64,000 nt of DNA from Flammeovirgaceae bacterium BBD 1991-12 (GTDB lineage: Bacteria > Bacteroidota > Bacteroidia > Cytophagales > Cyclobacteriaceae), in assembly GCA_001657315.1 (NCBI GenBank), contig LYSV01000007.1:1-64000 (forward strand), read 5' to 3'. Positions 27,060-37,600 of the stretch are shown here, in pieces. The notes beneath the pieces were generated by a model, which was not told where the DNA came from, ran no database searches, and worked only from the letters and a program-made list of their open reading frames with translations. How positions within the stretch are numbered: the stretch's first letter is position 1; the number at the start of each line of letters is the position of its first letter. Both the position numbers and the translations under genes were made by a program.

Positions 27060-27995
27060 ATGATCAGGCAGGTCAGGCAGGTCAGGCACAGGGTAATCCG
27101 TTTTTCGTTTTTTGGATTAGCGGCCATTTTTGTTTTTCAGCTTACTTCCGGCTGTTTCAGTTTTAGAATGAGCCGGAAGGAAATGGATAAGTATTTTGCG
27201 AACAAACCTGTAAAACCTGCTGTCACTGATATCCATGTGGATGATCGTACCATCCGTTATGTAAGCACGGGTACAGAAGACAGACCCACGGTCTTCTTCT
27301 TTCACGGAGCACCGGGTTCATGGTCAGCTTTCATTGATTATTTAGCGGATAGCTCGCTAATTGATCGTGCCTGTCTCGTATCAGTGGATCGCCCCGGATA
27401 TGGTCATTCCGATTTTGGAAAGAGTGAATACTCACTAAAAAGACAGGCTGAATTGGTGAAGCCTATTCTTTCACAATATGCCGGCACACCCAATATCCTC
27501 GTGGGGCATTCTCTGGGAGGGCCCGTAATCGCCCGTATTGCCATGGATCACCCCGATCTGGTGAATGGCCTGATCATGGTGGCGCCTTCCATCGACCCGG
27601 ACCTGGAACCCAATGAGGACTGGTTCAGGGCTCCGCTTTATACCCCCTTGCTTCGGTGGCTGCTACCCCGGTCATTCCGGGTAACCAATGATGAGATCTA
27701 TTTCCTGGAAGATGAACTGGTCGAAATGCTACCTCTTTGGCAAAACATCAAAGTGCCGGTCACAGTGATCCAGGGAGGTAAAGACAAGCTTGTTCCTGCC
27801 GGAAATGCCGATTTTGCTCAAAAGCGGCTGGTAAACGCCCCAAAGGTAGATATCATTTTGGAAGAGGACATGAACCATTTTGTTCCGTGGAACCGGCCGG
27901 ATCTTATAAAATCGGCTATTTTGAATCACCTTTCAGAACAAAATGAATTTAATAGTGCTTCCCTTGTGGGAATGCGTTCATTGGAATGTAATTAA
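27060..27995 (+). CDS. Alpha/beta hydrolase, probable lipoprotein
   Basis: 311-residue esterase-like protein. The N-terminus has a hydrophobic helix ending LTSGC (lipobox, Cys near residue 31). The alpha/beta hydrolase core shows the oxyanion motif FFHGAPGSW near 80, the nucleophile elbow VGHSLGG near 148, an acid-loop Asp in GGKDKLVP near 242, and the catalytic His in DMNHFVPW near 272. The first codons are a 9-base tandem repeat (CAGGCAGGT, nearly three copies, 27065-27091). Its ATG directly follows the S41 peptidase stop, so the two are probably coupled. The substrate is not evident. Confidence 0.85.
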   Translation: MIRQVRQVRHRVIRFSFFGLAAIFVFQLTSGCFSFRMSRKEMDKYFANKPVKPAVTDIHVDDRTIRYVSTGTEDRPTVFFFHGAPGSWSAFIDYLADSSLIDRACLVSVDRPGYGHSDFGKSEYSLKRQAELVKPILSQYAGTPNILVGHSLGGPVIARIAMDHPDLVNGLIMVAPSIDPDLEPNEDWFRAPLYTPLLRWLLPRSFRVTNDEIYFLEDELVEMLPLWQNIKVPVTVIQGGKDKLVPAGNADFAQKRLVNAPKVDIILEEDMNHFVPWNRPDLIKSAILNHLSEQNEFNSASLVGMRSLECN

Positions 27996-28156
27996 CATCA
28001 AAAATTATGCGGTCTTTTACTTTAAACCCTGATAAGTGCAAGACCGGGAAAATTCATAAAACGGCTCAGTCGCCCAAACAAAAGCCGGGTGTCCTTGTGG
28101 ATGAGGCTGTACAATCGGGCGCCCAACGGTATTGCCAAAGCACAGAGCAAAATCCT

Positions 28157-30088
28157 CTACCAAAACCTCTCGTAGTAAAGTGGCCGACCATCATGCATAA
28201 ATAAATACAACTCGGCAGCGTCAAGGGCAAGAGCGATATAGCCTTTTTCTTTTTTCCGTACTTTAAACATTTCGGCTACATCATCGTGAAAGTACACCCC
28301 AACAGACCTTTCCATGTTCAGGATGTGGTACATAGCCTGCCATGTCAGGTAAGGGTTTTCGTGCCAGATCATAGCACGAAGGAGCCTGGCGGCCTTTTTA
28401 TCCTTGCCCTGTTTAAACAAAATAGCTGCTATTTCGATGGATACGGGTGGGGAATCATCTTCCAGAGCTCTTTTCAGGATATTAAGGTCTCTTTTTGCGT
28501 GTTTATGCAATCCCAGTCCCACCGCGGCCCAAAACCTTATGAATTTGTTGCCTGATTGCAAATATTTTAACTGCTCTTCACTGGTGCCTTCCTTGCCTAC
28601 CAGAGACGCTACCCTGTAGATCTCTTCAAAAGGATAGTACGGGCTTTGGCGGAATTCATGAAGCGTGGTTGACTTTGATATCTCCATGGCCTCATATTCC
28701 GGAATGAACATGACATCTTTGGACGCGAGCAGGTGACGGTCCAAGGCTTTTCGCATTTCTGCCAACTTATTTCCATAAGCAGGGTCCCTTGCCAGGTCTT
28801 TGATCTGCCAGGGATCATCCTTGATATGGTAGAGAGATTCTATTGGACGGTTGCCAAACATAGCAGATTGTAACGTGTCGAGCTTTCCCTTCCAGGCGTA
28901 GTTTCTCATGAGCTGCCGGCTTTGGGAAAAGTCAAAGTATTTTTGCCATTTTGCCTCGGGAAGGTCAGGGCGGAATATTCTAGTGTAGATGTATTGCCCA
29001 TCGGTAATTGATCTCGACAGGTCCGGGGCCTCACCACTGCGGTCTACGGAACTAACAATGTAGTTTCGCGACTCTTCCGGTACTGTGCCTATAAAAGGAC
29101 GTCCCTTCATATACCGGGGAACGGGAATACCTGCAATACTAAGCATAGTGGGGGCAAGATCCTCGAAGCACACAGGCTCAGTCATGGTCTCTCCCATCTT
29201 CCAGGGCACCATATGACGATACTTTTCCGGTACCCACACGGCAAAAGGCACGCGGTAACCCAACGACGTTGGCTGGCCCTTGCTCCTTAACGACCCGCCC
29301 CCATGGTCTGAATAGAAAAAGATCAGGGTAGACTCTTTTAAGCCCTCTTTTTCAAGGCGTGTCAATAAGGTGTCAATTTCTTTATCTACCTTTTTCAGGG
29401 CATTGTAAGTACGGGAAAGCTCTTTTTGCAATGCCGGGGTGTCTTTGTAAAAGGCCGGCAATTCTATGTCTGCCGCGGCGATCCTTTCATTAGGTGCGAG
29501 GTGATCCAATACCTGCTCTTCGTAAAGAGGGTAGGGATTGGTGAATGTCCTGGATTGGTGTGTGTTATTAAAATTAAAGACCGAGAAGAAAGGCTGCCCT
29601 TCCGCCCGGCTCCACCAACCCGCCTCCTGAGAGTTTTCATCCCAGCTTGACCGGGTCATTGGCCAATGCTCAGCGTGATTATAATCGGTTTTGTAGTTGT
29701 TGGTGGTATAGTACCCGGCCTCTCTTAGGTATTTCGGAAATCCCTCAATATGACCAGGTATGGGAAATAAAGAACGGTGATGCCCTGTACCATACTCATA
29801 CGTACGCGTGCCTGTGATAATGGTATACCGGGAGGGAGAGCATAGGGCTCCGGTAGAGAAAGCGGCATCAAAGCGTACGGCTTGTTCCATGAAATTGTCC
29901 ATAGCTGGAGTTTTTACGGTTTTGTTGCCGTAAGCGCCCAGGAATTGTGGGGACATGTCTTCTATGACCAGCCATAGGACGTTGGGCAGGTCTTTTTCTT
30001 TTTGTTGCTGGCAAAGACCTTGTAGTGAAAGAAAACCTAAAAAGAAGGCTGTTACAACCATCCATAAAACACCTCTTTTTGACGTCAT
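28157..30088 (-). CDS. S1 family sulfatase with C-terminal HEAT-like repeats
   Basis: Secreted or periplasmic formylglycine-dependent sulfatase, 643 residues from the ATG at 30088 (signal peptide ending LQGLCQ). A longer frame from 30286 would add 66 residues encoded by repeat-like DNA and is not favoured. Metal-site residues lie in VIEDMSPQ near 42. The maturation motif is CSPSR with catalytic Cys83, so a sulfatase-maturing enzyme elsewhere in the genome is required. FFYSDHGGG follows near 260. The last 120 residues form short helical repeats (RFWAAVGLGLHKHAK, SIEIAAILFKQGK, LTWQAMYHILN) of HEAT type. It is the last gene of the PUL operon. The general look recalls the heparan N-sulfatase-like branch, but the sulfate position removed is unknown. 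Confidence 0.9.
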   Translation of the reverse strand: MTSKRGVLWMVVTAFFLGFLSLQGLCQQQKEKDLPNVLWLVIEDMSPQFLGAYGNKTVKTPAMDNFMEQAVRFDAAFSTGALCSPSRYTIITGTRTYEYGTGHHRSLFPIPGHIEGFPKYLREAGYYTTNNYKTDYNHAEHWPMTRSSWDENSQEAGWWSRAEGQPFFSVFNFNNTHQSRTFTNPYPLYEEQVLDHLAPNERIAAADIELPAFYKDTPALQKELSRTYNALKKVDKEIDTLLTRLEKEGLKESTLIFFYSDHGGGSLRSKGQPTSLGYRVPFAVWVPEKYRHMVPWKMGETMTEPVCFEDLAPTMLSIAGIPVPRYMKGRPFIGTVPEESRNYIVSSVDRSGEAPDLSRSITDGQYIYTRIFRPDLPEAKWQKYFDFSQSRQLMRNYAWKGKLDTLQSAMFGNRPIESLYHIKDDPWQIKDLARDPAYGNKLAEMRKALDRHLLASKDVMFIPEYEAMEISKSTTLHEFRQSPYYPFEEIYRVASLVGKEGTSEEQLKYLQSGNKFIRFWAAVGLGLHKHAKRDLNILKRALEDDSPPVSIEIAAILFKQGKDKKAARLLRAMIWHENPYLTWQAMYHILNMERSVGVYFHDDVAEMFKVRKKEKGYIALALDAAELYLFMHDGRPLYYERFW

Positions 30089-30289
30089 ACTTGCCGGTGG
30101 CTGTGTGCAGGCTGATGGGAGACCAAGGATCTGCAGGCTCGCTGGACGTGGGTTAGGTGGTATACACATTTTCGTTGCTCGACAAAGTAGATTCCCCACA
30201 GGATCCTGCGGACTGCTCTCTCTCAATCTCCCCGCAAGGCTGTCAGGAATGACGTTTTTTGTAGTTTTTAATTTCATTAAGATCATATC

Positions 30290-31750
30290 TTACCCTTTCT
30301 TTTTTACCGGAAATGACGCCTTGATCTTTTTCAAATGCCGGTCAAGTTTTGCTTTCATCTTACGGACCCTGGCAGGTTCTTTATCTGCCAGGTTATCTTG
30401 TTCCCCGGGGTCAGTGGCAAGGTCGTAAAGTTCGTAGTGTTCATCTTCGTAAAAGCAGATCAGCTTCCAATTATCTTCCCGTATAGCCGACGCAGGCTTG
30501 CCCCGTTGGGGGCTGTAATGGGGGGAATGCCAGTGAAGTGGCCCACGATGCCAGGCCTCTCCTTTTACCAGGGGCAGGAAGCTTTTGCCATCCCGGTGTT
30601 GCCTGGGTTTTAAGGGTAGTCCGGCCATTTCCAGCATAGTCGGGTAGAAATCATGACTGATGACCGGTTCATTGATGACTTTGCCTGCCTGCTGTGCCGT
30701 CACTGGTGGATAGTTCACGATCAGGGGCTCCCGGATACCGCCTTCATAGATCCATCCCTTGCTTCCCCTCAAGGGAAGGTTGCTGGTTACGCCATACCAT
30801 GGGGCAGAGAGACCTCCATTGTCGGAAAAAAAGAAGATGGCAGTGTTTTCGTAAAGATCCAGGGCTTTCAACTTGTCAATCACCATGCCCACCACGGAAT
30901 CCATGGCATAAACCATGGCGGCATAGGTGGTGTCACTTTGGTTTTGCCGTACCAAGGCACCACTGTCCCTGATAAATTTGCCTTTGGCTGGCAATGACTT
31001 TTCTTTTCTTCGTTGTTCAAATCGATCAATAAGGAATTGCGGGGCCTGCAAGGGGGTATGGACGTTGTACATTGGGAAATAAATGAAAAAGGGCTGCTCC
31101 GGTTTGTCCCGAACATGTGCTTCCAGGAAGCCTGTAACTTCATGTCCGAGCCGGAACGGTAAATACTCCCCCTCCGGTCCATCTTCCAGGCGGGGGTTTT
31201 TATATGGAGAAAAATAGCTGGTGGGACGTCCCATAGACCAGCCTCCCTCATTCTCCTCAAACCCCTGCGCCACAGGCCAGTATTCTTCTGTTTCTCCCAG
31301 GTGCCACTTGCCGGCAAAGTAGGTGGCATATCCATTTTCCCGGAAAGCTTCAGCCATGGTGATCTCCTTCAGGGCGAGCTGGTCTGCGATCCTTGGCTGG
31401 GCCAGTGCCAGGTCTTTCCTTTTTTCACTTTGCGAAAAGCCGATCCAGTTGGTGATATTGATCTCAGCCCGGGCGGGGTCTTTGCCGGTCATGATGCTGG
31501 CGCGTGTCGGGCTGCAAACCGGGTTGGCGGCATAGGCATCGGAAAAGCGCAGACCACTTTCTGCCAGAGCATCTATGCGCGGCGTGAGATGAAAATCACT
31601 ACCATAAATCCCTAAATCGGCCCATCCAAGGTCATCGACAAGAATAAAGATCATGTTGGGGCGGTTGTCCTGGGCGTTGCATTCTGGTGGAAATGAGAGA
31701 AGAACCAGCACTGCAGGGTAAAGCAACTTTTTTGACACTGTGTAATGCAT
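30290..31750 (-). CDS. S1 family sulfatase (arylsulfatase A-like)
   Basis: Exported formylglycine sulfatase of 486 residues with a signal peptide ending ECNAQ. The metal-binding pair lies in FILVDDLGWADLGIYG (Asp39, Asp40), and the maturation motif is NPVCSPTRASIMTG with catalytic Cys79. FAGKWHLGE is near 145 and FFSDNGGLSAPW near 305, both standard for the A-type sulfatases. The C-terminal subdomain is complete. It sits nine bases after the GH2 gene and 201 bases before the next sulfatase, within the PUL operon. The role is desulfation of the imported or surface-bound glycan; regioselectivity is unknown. Confidence 0.93.
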   Translation of the reverse strand: MHYTVSKKLLYPAVLVLLSFPPECNAQDNRPNMIFILVDDLGWADLGIYGSDFHLTPRIDALAESGLRFSDAYAANPVCSPTRASIMTGKDPARAEINITNWIGFSQSEKRKDLALAQPRIADQLALKEITMAEAFRENGYATYFAGKWHLGETEEYWPVAQGFEENEGGWSMGRPTSYFSPYKNPRLEDGPEGEYLPFRLGHEVTGFLEAHVRDKPEQPFFIYFPMYNVHTPLQAPQFLIDRFEQRRKEKSLPAKGKFIRDSGALVRQNQSDTTYAAMVYAMDSVVGMVIDKLKALDLYENTAIFFFSDNGGLSAPWYGVTSNLPLRGSKGWIYEGGIREPLIVNYPPVTAQQAGKVINEPVISHDFYPTMLEMAGLPLKPRQHRDGKSFLPLVKGEAWHRGPLHWHSPHYSPQRGKPASAIREDNWKLICFYEDEHYELYDLATDPGEQDNLADKEPARVRKMKAKLDRHLKKIKASFPVKKKG

Positions 31751-31759
31751 TTTGCTTTT

Positions 31760-34552
31760 TTAAAGTGGTTGGACAGGCGCAACCAGGTCGCTCAGTACAC
31801 CCGGTTCTACGGCCTGGTTGGGTTGAAATTCCGAGCCTTGCATATAGCGGATCAAACTGTTACGCAGCTGGCGTGCGGCATGACGGCTGGACAGGTCCGT
31901 GGCCAGGTCTATAGAGGTGAAAAGAAGCTTGCCGGAGCCAACTGAGGCTTCGAAGATCGCGCCCAGGCTGCGATTGGAAACAAAATTGTCTACTACTCTT
32001 ACAATGGGGTCAACACCTGTTCCATCAAGGGGGATGGCTTTAGAGTGGATGTTGAGGTCCCACCATTGCCAATCCGTATGAAAATCGGTAGGAAAATCCG
32101 CCAGTGCCAGGTGAGCAGGATCACACAAGATCCCCATGGTGCTGGGCTGGTCCGGAAAATGTACCGGGCTCCAGAACACAGGTACAAACCTTCCCTTGAC
32201 GCCTGTCAGCGTATTGTAATCCGGGTTTAACAACACCTTTTCGCCGGCTTGCAGGGCTTTCTGTGCCTCTTGCAGGGAGCGTGTATACACAATGTCCCCA
32301 GTGCCTGCCTGCTCTGCAGGATACACCCAAATATTCCATTGATTTGTGTATAAGGAATCACCCAAAGTAAGGTGTATGCTTAGCCGGGCGGCTTCGGAGA
32401 CCTGAAGGTTGGCCCGGATGCTCCCTAGCGGTGTGGCATTACCCAATGGTATATCTCTATCTGTTAACTCTCCTGAAGCGAGTTCCTTATCCTCGTTGAG
32501 GATCTTCCATTTTAACGTCGCTCTTTTTATTTCTTCCTTGAAATTGGCTACTTCTACGGCAGCTTTGAAGGTCTCCCCTGCTTCGTAAACCGCTTTATCA
32601 AACCTAAGCAGAGGTACCACCGGTCCACTGAAATTTCGGAACTCTCCCGGTGTAATGATCCCCTTAGACTCCCAAAAGGCATTCACCAGTCCTACCAGTG
32701 CGGTACCCTGTCCAGGGAAATCCTGTAGTTGCAGTAACTGGAATCCATCGAACCCCGGTGTTTTGAGTGCCCGTTCTATTTCTTCCTTATAAAGAATAGC
32801 GGCAAGTTTACCGGAGGCCATGGTGAAATCCTGTGCCAGGTGAGCGAGACCTTTCTTTTCGAGTTCATTTTTTACAGCGATGAAATTCAGAGGCTTGAGC
32901 ACACCGGTATACCTCTCAATCTCCTTCATATCCGGGAAAACGGCATACTGCCCTATTTCATGAGAGATGACCGGTACGGATATATGATCAATGGCACTGC
33001 TATAGTCTTTGTTGAAGTGCGGTACCTGATCGTTGAATACTCCCTGTCCTCTTATCCATCCTTTATCAGTCCACTGGGTTACAAAGTAATCATCCTGTGG
33101 CTCCGGACGGGTGCCCAGAGGTCTTTGAAATGAAAAGGTAGTGGTCATATAAAGATGACGGGGGTCTTTTTCTTTTAATGCGCGGACCGTGCTGTTCATC
33201 CATTCGGCATCGCCCTGTAACTCATTCCCCAGGGCCATCAACAGGAATGAAGGATGATTACCATAAGCTTCCAGCAGCCTTTCTGCCTCTTGCTCAAGAA
33301 AGCGTGAGGTGGCCGGATCTTCATTGACCCGGAGGCTCCAGTGGGGGAGCTCTACCTGAAAGTAAAATCCGGCTTCATCAGCGGCTTCAAAAGCTGCCTC
33401 AGGCGGGCACCATGAGTGGAATCTGAAGTGATTGAGACCAAAGGATTTCGCCTTGTTGATCAATTCCAGCCATTCTGACTTTTCCATGTAAGGGTATCCA
33501 TGCAAAGGAAAGATCGCACATTCCAATGTACCCCTCAGGAAAATCCGGTTACCATTGAGCTTTAGCACTCCATCCGTATTGTCCAAATCCCTCACCCCGA
33601 AACGGACCGTGTGCTCATCCAGTAGTTGGCCATCAACTTTCAGGCTGATCTCCAGGTGGTACAGGTTGGGATCGAATTCGTCCCACGGCTCCATGCCGTC
33701 CGGCATATCCATGGTAAAAGAGTATTCAGCTTCGCCTGTTTTTATTTTTACATTATGGCTGCCTTCCGTCAATTTTTCACTGTTCGAGGTTCGGATGCTG
33801 TAGAAGAGTTTTCCGGAAGATGATCTCCCGGGGCCATTGTCAAGCCGGGTGACCACCTCCAGTTTTTTCCTTTTTAGATTGGGGTAGACCTGTACCGCAG
33901 AAATAACCATTGCATCGTGAGCTTCCAGTGACAACTCCCCAATGACCCCATTCCATTTGATCTGTGTATGGTTGGTATAAGCATGGGCCATGTCCTTTCC
34001 CTGTGGATCGGGATATTTTTTACCTTCTACATTGATCAGTGGAAATAGATTGGAGTTGTCGATCCGTAAAGTGATGGTATGCTCTCCTTGTGCCAAATCA
34101 CCTGGGAGCTTATACCTATGCGGTACGATGAGACTGTTTTGACTGCCTAACGGGATTCCATTGATCCATACCTGTGACTCCCATAGGACGCGCTCTAGCT
34201 TGAGCTCTAGCTCTTTGCCCGCCCAACTGTCAGGGATGCTCACTTTACGTTGGTACCATGCCGGGCCTGTGTATTGATGCTTCCGGGTGAGGTGGGACAA
34301 CACAAAATTGTTGATAGCCGGTTCCAATGAAGAGGGTGTTCCCAGTTCTGCATCGTCCAATGTTCCCGGTAGGGAGATAGAAGCCCCTGTTAACACTGAT
34401 TCATACCATTTTTCCTGTATTCCCCGGTCAAGGCTGTCGAGTATAATGGTCCAGTTCCCGGCTAAGGAAAGCCCAGGGGGTTGTGGCTCACTACAGCAAA
34501 GAAGTAGTAAGAACCCTGAAAAGAGGTGTAGGTGAATAAGCAGTTTATTCAT
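31760..34552 (-). CDS. Glycoside hydrolase family 2 lipoprotein (beta-galactosidase/glucuronidase-type)
   Basis: Exo-acting retaining glycosidase, 930 residues, with a lipoprotein signal (FLLLLCCSEPQ, Cys near residue 20). The order is a jelly-roll sugar-binding domain (AWYQRKVSIPDSWAGKELEL near 98), an Ig-like sandwich, and a TIM barrel with the acid/base in ALGNELQGD (about residue 442) and the nucleophile in SHEIGQYAVFP (about 532). A long C-terminal part includes an amidotransferase-like domain (GILCDPAHLALADFP near 810). It is a clear paralogue of the GH2 gene at 38036-40897. Exact sugar specificity cannot be read; beta-galactose or a uronic acid are the main options. Confidence 0.9.
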   Translation of the reverse strand: MNKLLIHLHLFSGFLLLLCCSEPQPPGLSLAGNWTIILDSLDRGIQEKWYESVLTGASISLPGTLDDAELGTPSSLEPAINNFVLSHLTRKHQYTGPAWYQRKVSIPDSWAGKELELKLERVLWESQVWINGIPLGSQNSLIVPHRYKLPGDLAQGEHTITLRIDNSNLFPLINVEGKKYPDPQGKDMAHAYTNHTQIKWNGVIGELSLEAHDAMVISAVQVYPNLKRKKLEVVTRLDNGPGRSSSGKLFYSIRTSNSEKLTEGSHNVKIKTGEAEYSFTMDMPDGMEPWDEFDPNLYHLEISLKVDGQLLDEHTVRFGVRDLDNTDGVLKLNGNRIFLRGTLECAIFPLHGYPYMEKSEWLELINKAKSFGLNHFRFHSWCPPEAAFEAADEAGFYFQVELPHWSLRVNEDPATSRFLEQEAERLLEAYGNHPSFLLMALGNELQGDAEWMNSTVRALKEKDPRHLYMTTTFSFQRPLGTRPEPQDDYFVTQWTDKGWIRGQGVFNDQVPHFNKDYSSAIDHISVPVISHEIGQYAVFPDMKEIERYTGVLKPLNFIAVKNELEKKGLAHLAQDFTMASGKLAAILYKEEIERALKTPGFDGFQLLQLQDFPGQGTALVGLVNAFWESKGIITPGEFRNFSGPVVPLLRFDKAVYEAGETFKAAVEVANFKEEIKRATLKWKILNEDKELASGELTDRDIPLGNATPLGSIRANLQVSEAARLSIHLTLGDSLYTNQWNIWVYPAEQAGTGDIVYTRSLQEAQKALQAGEKVLLNPDYNTLTGVKGRFVPVFWSPVHFPDQPSTMGILCDPAHLALADFPTDFHTDWQWWDLNIHSKAIPLDGTGVDPIVRVVDNFVSNRSLGAIFEASVGSGKLLFTSIDLATDLSSRHAARQLRNSLIRYMQGSEFQPNQAVEPGVLSDLVAPVQPL

Positions 34553-34651
34553 TTTTGATTAATTCTTAGTTCCATTCACAGGCCAGCGCTCACCCCTTCA
34601 GGGGGTTAAGAGTGCGATGGATATGATTAAGGATGTTAATTTTAACTTTGA

Positions 34652-37600
34652 TCAAACAGTCCGTGCAACACTATTCTTACCGGACTCGATCTTACGCAAT
34701 TCATCATCACAAGCCAGTTCTTTATGCAGGAAGACCCCCATTTGATACCTGTCATTCTTTAAAGCTTTGTCAAATGCACTGATCGCTTTTTTTGTTTTTC
34801 CCAGGCCTAATTCTCCCAGGCCTATCATGTAGTGACAGTGGTTCCGGTTACGAATATTCAGGTCTTCATCCCAGATCAGCAGGTCAGGCAGTGAAACGGC
34901 GAAATAATCTATTTTCACTTCGTCGAAAAGGTGTTTCTCGCCGTAGTCGATCAGGCGGTTAAATCTTCCTTTTGCTTCATCCATTCTGCCCAGTTTTTTT
35001 AAAGCCAGCCCCTGGTAAAATATCTTGTCAGGCGGCTGATCGTTGTAGAACATGGCCGGGCTTGGGTCAGACAGGCCTTTTGCGGCCATCTCCCAATGGC
35101 TTTGAGCACTTGTACTATCGCCCATTAGTTCGGAGGCACAGCCGAGCCAATAGTCTATATCATTTTCCTGTGCCCCGAAGAGCTTCCCTTCTCCCAGGTT
35201 ATGTGGGTAGATTTTGGCCTGCTGCAAGTGGCTTATGGCCTTTTCATACTGGGATTTTACTATTGCTTTTTTGGCAATCTCCACCTGAGCCATAAGGTAT
35301 TGGGCAGGCACTTTGCCTTCACCACCCTCCCATGGCTGGAATTTCCGGCCCATGATCAATTCCAGTGCCTTTTCATGTTCATGGAGCAGGTTGTAGAGGG
35401 TCACCCGCTCAAGGTAGAGGTCGTCGCGTTGCTCTACCAGGGATGGGTTTTCCTCTAAAAGTGCAAGACGTTCTTTTACGTCTTTATTGAGTTTTTTATG
35501 TAATTGATCCAATTCCATCAAAACCCGTGCGTCTGAATGGTCCAGCTCAAAGGCTTTGGACAGATATTCCAGCGCTTCATCCTTCCGATGCAGTTTGTTA
35601 TAGTAGACCAACGCCAGGTTCCGGGACACCACCGGGTAGGTATCGTCCAGTTCCACAGACTTTTTCCAGCATTCCAAAGCATCATGATATTGTTGATTGG
35701 CATACCAGAAGTTGCCCAGGTAGTAGAGCGCTTTGCTATCCGATGGGTCCCATGCTATTGCCTTTTCCAATACTACTACCTCCTCCAATCGATTGGGGAA
35801 ACAGTGGTCCGGGGACATTTTGGAAGCCAATTCAAAGAAATATTGGGCCTGTTCCGTTTCATCCAACATGAGGCAATTGTTTCCCATGAAATAGTACACC
35901 ATGGGATAAACACATGACCGTTCGTCTGAATACCATCTCAGTACAAGATTAGCCTCTTCATACAGGCCCGCGTGGCTGTAGTCCAGGGCATATTCAACAT
36001 AATTGTGAACATAGTCCCTGGAAAGCGCTTTTAATTCGGTTTTGATGGTCAGATCCTGGTTGATAAAATACTTTTCATACCTCACCCCGAAATTGAATTT
36101 ATCATACTGCAGCGATTCTTCGATCCATTGTAGTGCTTCGGCTTTGCGATTCAGTTTCCGGAGCAGTATCACCTTTAGGTGACGAGCTTTATGATTGAGC
36201 CAGTTACGTACCAGCGACTTTTCAACAAGTTCCAGGGCTTTTTCATAATTGCTCCTTTGGCAATCAATTTGCGCCAGATGAAAATATCCTGCATCTTGCC
36301 ACGCTGTGTTCCAGCAGGCTTTGAAGAAAGCATCATAGGCGGCGTCCTGTTTTTCCTGGTATTTCAGCGCCACTCCCAGGTTAAAGTAAGGTTCGCCATT
36401 ATAGGGGTTGGGATTACGCGCTGTAAGGGTGTCGATCGCTTTTTGAAAATGATGCGCCGCCTCGTTAAACTTCCCCTTTTTCAGCAGGTAAAGCCCCAAT
36501 GCATTATTGTTCCTTACATCGCCCGGCTCCCTGTTCAAAGCTTCCTGGTAGTATTCTTTGGGGTTATAGGTGGCATGCCTGTATTGCTCCAAATGCATAC
36601 CGGTCAAATACAACTGTTCCGTAGAGGTGATGTCTTTTGGGGCTTTAGCCGGTTTGGCTGGTTCAGGCGGGGGTTGCAAAGAAGGTTTTTTAGGCTGCCA
36701 GCACACAAGCTCCCGGCCGGTGTGGTCTTGCACACTAACCTCCAGTTCCTGTAAGGTGATGTCACCCACTGTGGCAGTAAGAGTACAGTCATTGAACGGG
36801 CTTAAATCAATGTTTTTATCCAATAACACCTTTTCCATACAGCAGAGCATGACCCGGCTACGAGGATACCCGGCAGTGACATGGATCTTAATAGAGGCTG
36901 CTCCTTCTACCACATCGAGGTTAACGAGGGCCTCTTTTGTGGCATTTTTCACCCTACCCACATTCCTGTAAGGCATAAAATACTGTTTGAAGCTACGCTC
37001 TTCGTAGGGTTGTATCCATGAAAAGTCCGGTTGATTATCCGTGTAGACGCCACACATCATTTCTATGTATGGCCCGTTGTGATCGGTCAGATTCCTGTCC
37101 CAGGCATGGCCAAAATGTCCATTTCCCCAGGTCCACTGTTTTTTACCGGGGGAAATATGATGGTCGGCCACGTGAAGGAGTCCGGCCTGTGTATCTTCTT
37201 CATACCCCCCTACAAAGTCATAGTCCGATTTGATGGCCATGTAGGAGGTGGGTACAGGGATGTTCTTGTAGCGGGATATGTCTACCCCGGCGGAATAATC
37301 CACTTTGTAATAAGTGCCTTTGGCTATGGGGAACCTGGATACGTCCCGCTTTCCATGGTCAAACACAGCGTTTACATCCGGCGGAAAAACAGAATAATAA
37401 TGGTCATTCACGGCTACCGCGGGGTTGGCCCACCAGAGAAAAGTCTGGGGATGAGGTGTGCGGTTGTAAAGGTGGGCTTTTACCTCCAGGTAGGCCTTAT
37501 CCGGGTAAAGGGTGAAACCTGCCATCCCTTTGGTGCGGAACATTCTCTCCACCTCGTTCACCCATACGGTTTTACTACCGTCCCTATTTTCTTCAATATA

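Noticed and set aside
28007-28204. Small plus-strand reading frame (65 codons) and an open minus-strand extension past the sulfatase stop
   Set aside because: Neither has a recognisable family, ribosome site or conserved motif; the region is short and lies between convergent genes, so it is left unannotated.
30089-30286. N-terminal extension of the last sulfatase to the upstream ATG at 30286
   Set aside because: The extension encodes no signal sequence and looks like repeat DNA, whereas the ATG at 30088 gives a normal signal peptide.
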